A stretch of 11,620 bases of DNA, from assembly GCA_029939535.1 (NCBI GenBank), contig JAOZST010000115.1, forward strand, positions 1 to 11,620, given 5' to 3'. A program made the translations under genes and the position numbers. The DNA is from NBML01 sp029939535 (lineage in GTDB: Bacteria; Desulfobacterota; Desulfobacteria; Desulfobacterales; Desulfobacteraceae). The notes under the pieces were generated by a model. It worked only from the letters and a program-made list of their open reading frames with translations, was not told the DNA's origin and did no database searches. Positions 1 through 7,294 of the stretch are shown piece after piece; the first letter of the stretch is position 1, and each line of letters begins with the position of its first letter.

Positions 1-3000
1 GCAAGGCTGAAAAACTTTCCGGCAAAGTGGTTGTCATTGGCGGTGGTAATGTGGCCGTTGACGTGGCATTGACCGCAAGAAGACTTGGGTCTGATGATGT
101 CACCATGGTCTGCCTGGAAAAACGGGATGAAATGCCTGCCTGGGATTATGAAATCGAAGAAGCCCTGGAAGAAAAGGTAAAGATTGTCAACAGCCTTGGT
201 CCAATAGGATTCCATGGAAAAGACAACAGGGTTAATGAAGTGGCCTTCCAGGAATGTACTGCCGTGTTTGATGAAAACGGACGGTTTAATCCCCAGTATG
301 ATGATTGCAAACTTACGTCCCATGATGCCGATATTGTGATAGTGGCAATCGGCCAGGCCGGTGAACTGGAATTTGCTGACAAGGAAGGGATTTCCCTTAC
401 ACCGCCAGGGGGATATGAAGCTGATCCAGTGACTTTGCAGACTCCCATTGACTGGGTGTTTGCCGGGGGGGATGCCTTTTACGGACCTAAATCCGTTGTG
501 GATGCCATTGCCAGCGGCAAAACTGCAGCTGAAAGTATGCATCGTTTTATTAACGGTCTGGACCTGACAGAGGGCCGGGAGAAAAATTATGATTTTGAAA
601 AACCAGATATCTCCAATGTGCCGAAACTTCCCAGGGTAAAACCTGAAAAAATTTCTGTGGAGCAGAGGGAAGGCAGTTTTGCAGAGGTAACCCTGGGCAT
701 TGCCAGGGAATTAATTGACAGGGAAGCAGCCAGATGCCTTTCCTGCGGCATCTGTTCCGAATGTTACCAATGTGTTGAAGCATGCCTGGCAGGGGCTGTG
801 GATCACGATCAACAGCCAAAGTTCAGGGATCTTAATGTGGGATCAGTGATCATGACAACGGGCGCTGAACCCTTTGATCCCTCGGACCTGGATGATACCT
901 ATATGTACAAACGCTCCCAGAATGTCATGACCTCCCTTGAATTCGAGCGTATACTTTCTGCAGGCGGCCCCACCATGGGACATCTTGTCCGGCCTTCCGA
1001 TGAAAAAGAACCGGAAAAGATAGCCTGGCTCCAATGTATCGGGTCCAGGGATACCAATAGATGCGGAAATGGTTATTGTTCCTCTGTCTGCTGCATGTAT
1101 GCCATAAAAGATGCCATGATTGCCAAGGAGCATTCGGAAATAGAGCTGGATGCTGCAATATTTAATATGGATGTGAGGACCTTTGGAAAGGACTATGAAA
1201 AATATTATAATCGGGCCGCTGATCAGGACGGCGTAAGGTTTGTCAAGTCCAGGATACATTCCGTGGTGGAAGAGCCGGGTACTGACAATTTGATTCTGAA
1301 CTATGCAGACGATGAAGGGGTGATGCACAAAGAGATTTTTGATATGGTGATCCTGTCTGTGGGACTTACCATTCCCAAAGAAAGCATCGACCTTGCCAAC
1401 CGCATTGGCGTGGAACTGGATAAGTATAATTTTGTAAAAACACCAACCTTTAACCCCTTGCAGTCTTCCAGGCCCGGTGTCTTTGTTTCCGGCTCTTTCC
1501 AGGGACCCAAGGATATTGCATCTTCGGTCACAGAGGCCTCGGGTTCTGCAGGAGCGGCAGGAGTTCATCTGGCACCTGCCAGGCATACCCTGACAAAGGC
1601 CGTGACTCTGACCCAGGAAAGGGATGTTCTGGGTGAAGAACCCAGGATCGGGGTTTTTGTATGCAGATGCGGTATTAATATTGCCGGGATCATTGATGTG
1701 GAAGAGGTGGAAAATTATTGTAAAAATCTTCCCAATGTCGTTTATACAGGGGAAAATCTTTTTACCTGTTCCCAGGACACCCAGGTAACCATCAAGGAAG
1801 TCATTGATGAACATAAGCTCAACAGGGTGGTGGTGGCCTCCTGTACACCCAAGACCCATGAGGGCATTTTCATGGACACCCTGGAGGAAGCAGGTCTGAA
1901 CAAGTATCTTTTTGAGATGGCCAATATCCGAAACCAGGATGCCTGGATGCATTTCCATGAGCCGGAAAAAGCAACTTCCAAAGCCAAGGACCTCATCCGC
2001 ATGGCAGTGGCAAGGGTAGCCACCCTGGGACCTTTGCATGACAAGCGTATTACCATTATTGATAAGGCCCTGGTAATCGGCGGTGGTATTGCCGGCATGA
2101 CAGCTGCAAAAGGCTTGGCTGACCAGGGATTCCACGTGACTCTGGTTGAAAAGGAAGAATCATTGGGCGGCCTTGGCAGGCATCTCCATCACACCATTGA
2201 AGGGGATGATATCAAGGCCTATGTCAGTGAGCTTGTAGATTGTGTAGAAAACCATGACAATATTGAGGTGTTAAAGCAGGCATTGATTGTGGGTTATTCC
2301 GGTTATAAGGGAAATTTTAAAACGGAGATTCTCATTGCACCTTCCATGAAAGAGATGAAAATTGACCATGGAGTCATGATTGTTGCCACTGGGGCCATGG
2401 AATACCAGCCCACGGAATATCTTTACAATGAAAGTGATTCAGTGGTTACCCAGTTGGAATTGTCTGACATGATTGAAGAGGGAATGCTTGAAAAAAAATC
2501 CATTGGAACTGGTAATGCAGAAGATCTGGACCGGGTTATCATGATTCAATGTGTGGGCTCAAGAAATGATGATAACCCAAATTGTTCCAGGATCTGCTGC
2601 CAGAATGCAGTGAAAAATGCCATTGCCCTCAAGGAAAAATCTCCGGATATAGACGTGTTCATACTTTACCGCGACATGAGAATGTATTCAATGCTTGAAG
2701 AGTTCTATACAAAAGCCAGGAACATGGGTGTTATTTTTTCCAGGTTTGAAAAGGACAATCCACCTCTGGTTGAAAAAGGTGATGACAATAAGCTGAAGGT
2801 AACCTTCAGGGATCATGTTCTGGGCCAGCACATTGAAGCCAGTGCCGACCTGGTGGCATTAAGCGCAGGTGTGGTGGCAGCAGACAATGAAGAACTTTCC
2901 ACCATTATAAAGACCCAGCGGAATCCCGAAGGTTTTTTCATGGAAGCCCATGTCAAACTCAGGCCAGTGGATGCAGCTACTGAGGGGGTGTTTATCTGCG

Positions 3001-3341
3001 GCACTGCCCATGGGCCAAAGTTGATAACAGAAACCATTGCCCAGGCAATGGCAGCCGCTTCCAGGGCCACTACCTACCTTGCCCAGGAATATTTGACCCT
3101 GTCGGCAGTCACTGCTGAAGTGGACCAGGCAAATTGTGCGGCCTGTCTGGTCTGTGTAAGGTCTTGTCCCTATCATGTGCCTGTGATTGATGAGACCGGG
3201 GCTTCCTATATTGATCCTGCCCTGTGCCAGGGATGCGGTGTGTGTGCATCCGAGTGCCCGGCAAAAACCATAAAATTGAATTGGTATGAAGATGATTCAT
3301 TGCTCAGCAAGGTGGACGCTTTGCTGGAGGGGGTAATATGA
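1..3341 (+). CDS. Large HdrA-type FeS flavoprotein fused to a GltD-like NAD(P)H module (HdrL-like), 5' partial
   Basis: The frame is open from the window edge, so the true start and the first FAD-binding part lie upstream; the GTG at 27 is inside a Rossmann fold. Seen in order: a GltD-like second nucleotide-binding domain (VVIGGGNVAVD, about 27-210); a cysteine cluster CxxCxxCxxCxxCxxxC (735-785); an HdrA-like segment with a CGNGYCSSVCC motif (1062-1094); a second HdrA start with VCRCG (1659-1673); an FAD Rossmann fold VIGGGIAGMTAA (about 2070-2105); a second HdrA segment with CSRICC (2583-2600); and two C-terminal [4Fe-4S] ferredoxin motifs (3135-3257). The HdrA family carries FAD and FeS clusters and is central to flavin-based electron bifurcation or confurcation in the cytoplasm. 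The GltD module suggests NAD(P)H as partner. The domain order resembles the large HdrL proteins of Desulfobacterium-type sulfate reducers; that name is from memory. The stop overlaps the next start (ATGA), so translation is probably coupled to the mvhD-like gene. Confident of the family; the electron partner is inferred. Confidence 0.9.
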   Translation, partial: KAEKLSGKVVVIGGGNVAVDVALTARRLGSDDVTMVCLEKRDEMPAWDYEIEEALEEKVKIVNSLGPIGFHGKDNRVNEVAFQECTAVFDENGRFNPQYDDCKLTSHDADIVIVAIGQAGELEFADKEGISLTPPGGYEADPVTLQTPIDWVFAGGDAFYGPKSVVDAIASGKTAAESMHRFINGLDLTEGREKNYDFEKPDISNVPKLPRVKPEKISVEQREGSFAEVTLGIARELIDREAARCLSCGICSECYQCVEACLAGAVDHDQQPKFRDLNVGSVIMTTGAEPFDPSDLDDTYMYKRSQNVMTSLEFERILSAGGPTMGHLVRPSDEKEPEKIAWLQCIGSRDTNRCGNGYCSSVCCMYAIKDAMIAKEHSEIELDAAIFNMDVRTFGKDYEKYYNRAADQDGVRFVKSRIHSVVEEPGTDNLILNYADDEGVMHKEIFDMVILSVGLTIPKESIDLANRIGVELDKYNFVKTPTFNPLQSSRPGVFVSGSFQGPKDIASSVTEASGSAGAAGVHLAPARHTLTKAVTLTQERDVLGEEPRIGVFVCRCGINIAGIIDVEEVENYCKNLPNVVYTGENLFTCSQDTQVTIKEVIDEHKLNRVVVASCTPKTHEGIFMDTLEEAGLNKYLFEMANIRNQDAWMHFHEPEKATSKAKDLIRMAVARVATLGPLHDKRITIIDKALVIGGGIAGMTAAKGLADQGFHVTLVEKEESLGGLGRHLHHTIEGDDIKAYVSELVDCVENHDNIEVLKQALIVGYSGYKGNFKTEILIAPSMKEMKIDHGVMIVATGAMEYQPTEYLYNESDSVVTQLELSDMIEEGMLEKKSIGTGNAEDLDRVIMIQCVGSRNDDNPNCSRICCQNAVKNAIALKEKSPDIDVFILYRDMRMYSMLEEFYTKARNMGVIFSRFEKDNPPLVEKGDDNKLKVTFRDHVLGQHIEASADLVALSAGVVAADNEELSTIIKTQRNPEGFFMEAHVKLRPVDAATEGVFICGTAHGPKLITETIAQAMAAASRATTYLAQEYLTLSAVTAEVDQANCAACLVCVRSCPYHVPVIDETGASYIDPALCQGCGVCASECPAKTIKLNWYEDDSLLSKVDALLEGVI

Positions 3342-3778
3342 CAAAAGAATTCGAGCCCGTAATACTGGCGTTCTGTTGTAATTTCTGAGGGTATTCAGCC
3401 GCGGACCTGGCAGGTTCCATGAGATTGAAGATCCCGTCAAATTTTAGAATTATCCGCCTTCCCTGTACAGGCAAAATTGATATTATTCATATTCTCAGGG
3501 CCTTTGAAAAAGGCGCGGACGGTCTCTATGTGGTGGGCTGTATGGAAGGTGACTGCCACTTTAACGAGGGTAATTTCAGGGCCCGGAAGCGTGTGGAGCA
3601 GGCAGCAAAGATTCTGGATCAGGTGGGAGTAGGTGGAGAACGGGTGAAAATGTACAACTTATCTTCCGGGGAAGGCCCTTTGTTTGCCCAGTATTCCATT
3701 GAAATGGTAAATAAAATAAAAGAACTGGGGCCAAGTCCCATTCGCCTGGCAAAACAGAACAAAGCAAAAGCAGCTTAG
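3338..3778 (+). CDS. mvhD: MvhD/FlpD-like FeS electron-transfer protein, selenoprotein (TGA = Sec at codon 17)
   Basis: A 146-residue protein if the in-frame TGA at 3386-3388 is read as selenocysteine. The start is the ATG at 3338, overlapping the hdrA stop and preceded by GGAGG at 3326-3330 with a 7-base spacer. The ATG at 3419 would remove the N-terminal metal-binding motif and has no good ribosome site. The N-terminus reads ILAFCCNFUGYSAADLAG, matching the family's ILAFCCNWCxYxxADLAG, with U in place of the last Cys. Further conserved cysteines are C43 (PCTG), C68 and C73 (GCMEGDCH). MvhD carries a [2Fe-2S] cluster and passes electrons between a dehydrogenase or hydrogenase and HdrA. Here, between hdrA and metVF, it probably links MetVF to the HdrA-type protein. 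Sec-containing homologues (VhuD) are known in methanococci. A conventional gene caller would report only about 119 residues or a pseudogene. It needs SelA-D machinery elsewhere in the genome. Confidence 0.93.
3386..3435 (+). promoter_or_regulatory. Predicted bacterial SECIS element of the mvhD-like gene
   Basis: Directly after the UGA (3386-3388) the RNA can fold into a two-part hairpin. The lower stem pairs GGGUAUUCA (3389-3397) with UGAAGAUCCC (3426-3435), with one A/G mismatch and one bulged U at 3432. The apical stem pairs GGACCU (3403-3408) with AGGUUCC (3412-3418), with one bulged U, and closes on a GGC loop (3409-3411). Twenty bases separate the UGA from the apical loop. A bulged U in a short apical helix and guanines in the loop are the features SelB recognises in the E. 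coli fdhF SECIS, although there the bulged U is on the 5' arm and here it is on the 3' arm. Pairing was worked out by eye, without an energy calculation. Confidence 0.75.
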
Positions 3779-3816
3779 GATATAATTAACTAAACAGCGG
3801 AATATGAGGTAAGCAT

Positions 3817-4485
3817 ATGATAATAGCAGAAAAAAAACCCATTGAAGAGATCATTGAGGAAGTTCGGGATTATGATCGTATCCTGATACTTGGCTGCAAC
3901 GAATGCGTGACCGTGTGTGAGGCAGGTGGTAAAAAAGAAGTCGAGATACTGGCATCGGCTTTGAGAATGTATTTTATTACCCAGGGAAATGAAAAGACCA
4001 TAGAAGAAAAAACCATTGAACGTCAATGTGATCATGAGTATCTGGAGGAACTCCGCAAGAAGATTGATGATTATGATGCCATTGTATCCCTGGCCTGTGG
4101 TGTGGGTGTCCAGTTTGCAGCGGAAAAATATCTGACCACCCCACTGGTTCCGGGTGTGAACACCGTCTGTCTAGGTGCCAATGAAGACAGAGGCCTCTGG
4201 ACAGAGCGCTGCCAGGCCTGCGGGTCCTGTGTCCTGGCAAGAACCGGGGGCATCTGTCCGGTGTCCAGGTGTGCCAAACGTGTACTCAACGGTCCCTGCG
4301 GAGGTTCAACCAATGGTAAGTGTGAACTGGGTCCTGATACGGATTGTGCCTGGCAGTTGATCATTGACCGGCTCAAAGCCCTTGGCAAAATGGATGATTA
4401 TGAAAAAATAGCCCCCATAAAAGACTGGTCCACTGACAGAGCAGGCGGCCCCAGAACCGTAACCAGGGAGGATGTGAAGATATGA
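3817..4485 (+). CDS. metV: MetV, zinc/FeS-type partner subunit of methylene-tetrahydrofolate reductase
   Basis: A 222-residue cytoplasmic protein of the MTHFR C-terminal/MetV family. An N-terminal CNECVTVC motif (C27, C30, C34) is followed by an alpha/beta core with ACGVGVQ, then a cysteine-rich segment RCQACGSCVL...GICPVSRC (C132, C135, C138, C147, C152) and the family signature GPCGGSTNGKCE (C161, C169). In acetogens and related anaerobes MetV binds metal or FeS centres and feeds electrons to MetF, which by itself lacks an NADH site. The start at 3817 has GAGG at 3806-3809, 7 bases upstream. The gene lies 38 bases after mvhD, with no terminator between them, and its TGA overlaps the metF start by ATGA, implying translational coupling. 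The neighbours support a MetF-MetV-MvhD-HdrA complex. Family assignment is firm; the electron route is inferred. Confidence 0.93.
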   Translation: MIIAEKKPIEEIIEEVRDYDRILILGCNECVTVCEAGGKKEVEILASALRMYFITQGNEKTIEEKTIERQCDHEYLEELRKKIDDYDAIVSLACGVGVQFAAEKYLTTPLVPGVNTVCLGANEDRGLWTERCQACGSCVLARTGGICPVSRCAKRVLNGPCGGSTNGKCELGPDTDCAWQLIIDRLKALGKMDDYEKIAPIKDWSTDRAGGPRTVTREDVKI

Positions 4486-5414
4486 GCGAGCTGAAAATAG
4501 TTGGCAGGTTGGAGAGCGTATTAAAAGCAGGACATCTGGGTGTCACTTCCGAATGCGGACCCCCAAGGGGCAGTGATCCTGAAGAGGTGAAAAAAAAAGG
4601 AATGCTGATCAAGGATCATGTGGATGCCATCAATGTCACGGACAATCAGACTGCCATGACACGAATGTCCTCCCTTGCTGCCTGTGTTCATTTAAAACTT
4701 CTGGGCATTGAACCGGTTCTCCAGATGGTGACAAGGGACAGGAACAGGGTGGCCCTCCAGAGTGATATCCTGGGAGCTGCCTCCTTTGATATCCCCAATA
4801 TGCTCTGTCTGTCCGGCGATCACCAGAGTTTCGGCGACTGCGCCCAGGGGCAGAATGTCCATGATCTTGATTCCATGCAGCTTATCCAGACTGTCCGCCA
4901 CATGAGGGATGAAGGAAAATTTCTTGGGGGAGACAATATCAAACGTCCGCCCCGGATATTTGTGGGAGCAGCTGCAAATCCCTTTGCAGACCCCTTTGAA
5001 ATCCGTGTGCCCAGGCTTGCCAAAAAGATTGCCTGCGGTGCTGAATTTATCCAGACCCAGTGTATTTACAATCTGGATAAATTCAAGGAATGGGTTAGGA
5101 GGGCCCGGGACCGGGGGCTTTGCGAAAAGACCTTTATCATGGCTGGTATGACCCCCATGAAATCAGTGGGTATGGCCAAGTATATGAAAAACAAGGTGCC
5201 GGGCATGGATGTGCCCGAAGAGATCATCAGTCGTCTGGCAGGGGTGGAAAAGGGAAAACAGGCCCAGGAAGGGATTAATATCTGTGTGGAGCATATCCAG
5301 GCTCTCAAGGAAGTAGAGGGAGTTGCAGGATTCCATATTATGGCCATTGAGTGGGAAGAAAAAGTGCCTGAGATAGTTGAGAGGAGCGGTCTTTATCCAC
5401 GACCTGAAGTTTAA
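4482..5414 (+). CDS. metF: Methylene-tetrahydrofolate reductase, FAD-dependent catalytic subunit
   Basis: A 310-residue MTHFR TIM-barrel protein of the short prokaryotic type. It interconverts 5,10-methylene-THF and 5-methyl-THF in the methyl branch of the Wood-Ljungdahl pathway. Visible signatures are SECGPPRG with E24 (equivalent to catalytic Glu28 of E. coli MetF), NVTDN (51-55), the QMVTRDRNR segment (81-89), LSGDH (110-114; D113 probably matches the flavin-contacting Asp120 of E. coli), AANPFADPFE and the C-terminal GFHIMAIEWEEKVPEI. GGGAGG at 4466-4471, inside the end of metV, is 10 bases before the ATG. It is the last gene of the operon, followed by an intrinsic terminator. Placement beside metV, mvhD and hdrA argues for energy-linked folate metabolism more than methionine biosynthesis alone. 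In a sulfate reducer the flow may be oxidative. Confidence 0.95.
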   Translation: MSELKIVGRLESVLKAGHLGVTSECGPPRGSDPEEVKKKGMLIKDHVDAINVTDNQTAMTRMSSLAACVHLKLLGIEPVLQMVTRDRNRVALQSDILGAASFDIPNMLCLSGDHQSFGDCAQGQNVHDLDSMQLIQTVRHMRDEGKFLGGDNIKRPPRIFVGAAANPFADPFEIRVPRLAKKIACGAEFIQTQCIYNLDKFKEWVRRARDRGLCEKTFIMAGMTPMKSVGMAKYMKNKVPGMDVPEEIISRLAGVEKGKQAQEGINICVEHIQALKEVEGVAGFHIMAIEWEEKVPEIVERSGLYPRPEV

Positions 5415-5432
5415 TTCATATCCAATGTCATA

Positions 5433-5472
5433 AAGGGCCCTGGTGAGAATTTTATCCAGGGCCTTGTTTTAT
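5433..5472 (+). terminator. Rho-independent terminator after metF
   Basis: Arm AAGGGCCCTGG (5433-5443) pairs with CCAGGGCCTT (5456-5465): ten pairs, one extra G in the 5' arm, and a 12-base loop. It is followed by a T-rich run (GTTTTAT). It starts 18 bases after the metF stop and should end the hdrA-mvhD-metVF transcript. Confidence 0.88.
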
Positions 5473-5521
5473 GGCAGGAAACGATATAGGAAAACCATAT
5501 TATTGTATATCTTGAAAGTAT

Positions 5522-5541
5522 AGCAGTTAGCAGCAGTTAGC
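5522..5541. repeat. Perfect 10-bp tandem repeat (AGCAGTTAGC x2)
   Basis: Two exact, adjacent copies of AGCAGTTAGC. The TTAGCT at its right edge (5537-5542) also forms a 6-bp inverted repeat with AGCTAA at 5554-5559, with an 11-base spacer. It lies between the metF terminator and the yebG-like gene. It may be part of a dispersed intergenic repeat or an operator; nothing in the window decides this. Confidence 0.6.
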
Positions 5542-5564
5542 TGTCAGGGTTTTAGCTAAATGCC

Positions 5565-5606
5565 CGCGCGGTAGCGCGTTAAGTCCAAGTATGGGATAAG
5601 CCCCAT
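5565..5606. other. Two small hairpins in the leader of the yebG-like gene
   Basis: CGCGC (5565-5569) pairs with GCGCG (5574-5578) around a GGTA loop, and ATGGG (5591-5595) can pair with CCCAT (5602-5606). The first is GC-rich in an otherwise AT-rich spacer. Neither has a T-tract, so they are not terminators. They may be a REP-like remnant or leader structure. No recognisable LexA box or convincing -35/-10 pair was found in 5473-5632. Confidence 0.4.
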
Positions 5607-5632
5607 GGTTTGCCAGATCCTAAGGAGAAAAA

Positions 5633-5962
5633 ATGGCTGTAATTGTAAAGTATATTGTTGTCAGGAATGGAGAGGAAAAAATGACATTTGCGACAAAAAA
5701 AGAAGCAGACGCCCATGATAAAATGCTTGATATTGCCGACAATTTGTTTGATTTCCTTGAAAAAGCTAAGGTAAAACTCAATGAGAGCCAGCTTGAAGAG
5801 GTCTCTTTGTTAATGGCTGAAAAGCGTGATCAACTCATTCCTGTTTTAAGGGGGATTAACCCCGGAAAAAAAGTCCCGTCCAAAACCCCTGCTAAAACTG
5901 CTTCCAAGGAAGGCGCTTCTCCCCAAAAAAAAGAAAAGGCAAAAGCTAAACCCAAAAAATAA
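5633..5962 (+). CDS. yebG: YebG-family DNA-damage-inducible protein
   Basis: A 109-residue protein whose first 70 or so residues strongly match YebG: MAVxVKYxVxRxGEEKMxFxxKKEADAxDKMLDxAD. In E. coli yebG is a small LexA-controlled SOS gene whose biochemical role is still poorly defined. The start is supported by TAAGGAG (5621-5627) five bases upstream. The C-terminal 31 residues (79-109) are low-complexity with 12 lysines plus Ala, Pro and Ser, giving a histone-H1-like basic tail instead of the acidic tail of E. coli YebG. There is no signal peptide or membrane segment. It ends 12 bases before the RND adaptor gene with no terminator, so read-through into the efflux genes is possible. No canonical SOS box was found upstream; LexA sites in this phylum differ from those of E. 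coli, so that does not exclude SOS control. Confidence 0.88.
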   Translation: MAVIVKYIVVRNGEEKMTFATKKEADAHDKMLDIADNLFDFLEKAKVKLNESQLEEVSLLMAEKRDQLIPVLRGINPGKKVPSKTPAKTASKEGASPQKKEKAKAKPKK

Positions 5963-5974
5963 ATCTGGATAACC

Positions 5975-7291
5975 ATGGAAAAGAGATCAAAAATTAAAGT
6001 TATTGCTTCTTTCCTGTTTAGATTTTTAAGAGTTCTTATTGTTCTGGCCATTGCCGGTGCTCTTGCATTCTGGTTATACGAAATTCGTACAAAACCAGAG
6101 AAAAAGGAATTAAAGCGAACTCCGCCAAGTGTGAAAATAATAGAGATCCATCCACAGTCTGAAATAATGACAGTGGATGCATTTGGAACTGTGGTTCCCC
6201 GGAAATTGGTTAAAATTGCCGTGGAGGTGCCGGGACGGATAGATTATCTGAATCCGGCCTTTGTGGAAGGGGGTGAAATAGGTGACCAGGATCTTTTAAT
6301 CCGGATCGACCAGAGATCCTATGGGCTGGACAAAGAAGCAGCCGCAGTACGGATAAACCAGGCCAGGGTAGATATCGACAGCCTGAGGCAGGATATTCGC
6401 AACCTGAAAAATGATAGTGAGTTGGCAAAGGCCAATGTGAACCTGACCTTAAAGGAGCTTACACGGATAAAGGCCCTGAGCAAAAACCAATTTGCCTCAA
6501 AAACCAGTCTTGACAAGGCTGAGCAGCAGCATCTCTCAGCCAGGATTCAATTGCAGACCATTCAGAATAGACTATTGCTTACAGGGCCTTTAATGAAATT
6601 AAAAAAATCTGCTTTGGCCATGGCAAATGTTGATTTTAAAAAATCAGATCTGGCATTAAAAAAAACAGAAATCAGATCTGGATTTAATGGATTTGTTATG
6701 GATAAGCAGGTTGAGGTTGGTGAGTATGTGAATCCCGGCCAGGCCCTGGGTTCTATTTATGAAAAAAATGCTCTGGATGTGGATGTTAAAATTCCCCTGG
6801 AGCAGATGAAATGGATAGAAACCTTTTTTAAGGATGGGAATATGCCCCGGGCAAAGGTGAGCATCGCCAATTTTACCAGCCCGGGAGTTACGGCCTGGAA
6901 TGCCCGTGTGGCCAGGATAAAGGCCAGGATAGATGAAAAAACCAGAACCCTGCCCATGACCCTGGAAATACAGAATAGAATTTCAGAGCCTGCCAGTGAC
7001 TCTTCAGGCTCCATGTTTGATTTAAAACCAGGTATGTTTGTAAAATGCAGGATTATTGGAGAGACTCTTGAAAATATCTTTGTTTTACCCAGGTATCTAT
7101 TGAAAACCGGTGATATTCTGTTTGTTGTAACAGACAACCGCCTTGAGATGAGAAAGGTAAATGTGCTGCGCAAATTTGAAGAAAAAATCTATATCAATGG
7201 CGGCCTGAGCAAAGGGGATCTGATTGTATTCTCACCCCTTCCCAATGCCATTGATGGCATGCCTTTAATCATAAAGACAAATGGAAGCTAA
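5975..7291 (+). CDS. RND efflux periplasmic adaptor (HlyD/AcrA-type membrane fusion protein)
   Basis: A 438-residue membrane fusion protein. A basic N-terminus and one uncleaved-looking hydrophobic helix (about residues 17-35) anchor it in the inner membrane; no lipobox cysteine was seen. A first lipoyl half (about 80-112, VPGRIDYLNPAFVEGGEIG) is followed by a long charged alpha-hairpin or coiled coil (about 115-230), the second lipoyl half (about 231-262, GFNGFVMDKQVEVGEYVNPGQALGSI) and C-terminal beta-barrel and membrane-proximal domains. These proteins bridge the RND pump to an outer-membrane channel. The start ATG at 5975 has only a weak ribosome site, which fits coupling to the gene before it. 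The stop is 3 bases before the transporter start, so the two are surely co-transcribed. No TolC-type gene lies in the window. Substrate unknown. Confidence 0.92.
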   Translation: MEKRSKIKVIASFLFRFLRVLIVLAIAGALAFWLYEIRTKPEKKELKRTPPSVKIIEIHPQSEIMTVDAFGTVVPRKLVKIAVEVPGRIDYLNPAFVEGGEIGDQDLLIRIDQRSYGLDKEAAAVRINQARVDIDSLRQDIRNLKNDSELAKANVNLTLKELTRIKALSKNQFASKTSLDKAEQQHLSARIQLQTIQNRLLLTGPLMKLKKSALAMANVDFKKSDLALKKTEIRSGFNGFVMDKQVEVGEYVNPGQALGSIYEKNALDVDVKIPLEQMKWIETFFKDGNMPRAKVSIANFTSPGVTAWNARVARIKARIDEKTRTLPMTLEIQNRISEPASDSSGSMFDLKPGMFVKCRIIGETLENIFVLPRYLLKTGDILFVVTDNRLEMRKVNVLRKFEEKIYINGGLSKGDLIVFSPLPNAIDGMPLIIKTNGS

Positions 7292-7294
7292 ACC

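Noticed and set aside
843..2135. A 430-codon open frame on the - strand
   Set aside because: It lies antisense to the well-conserved HdrA-like gene, and its translation is rich in Cys, His and Gly with no recognisable domain. It is a shadow of the coding strand.
27..3341. GTG at 27 as the start of the HdrA-like protein
   Set aside because: The frame is open to the window edge and the GTG lies inside a conserved Rossmann strand. The N-terminal FAD half of the GltD-like module must be upstream.
3419..3778. A 119-residue MvhD starting at 3419
   Set aside because: It would drop the conserved CCNF-U-GYSAADLAG motif, has no good ribosome site and leaves a 77-base untranslated gap. Sec read-through from 3338 explains everything.
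5473..5632. A LexA/SOS box upstream of yebG
   Set aside because: I looked for CTGT-N8-ACAG, GAAC-N4-GTTC and similar palindromes and found no convincing match. The local inverted repeat TTAGCT/AGCTAA does not match a LexA motif I know.
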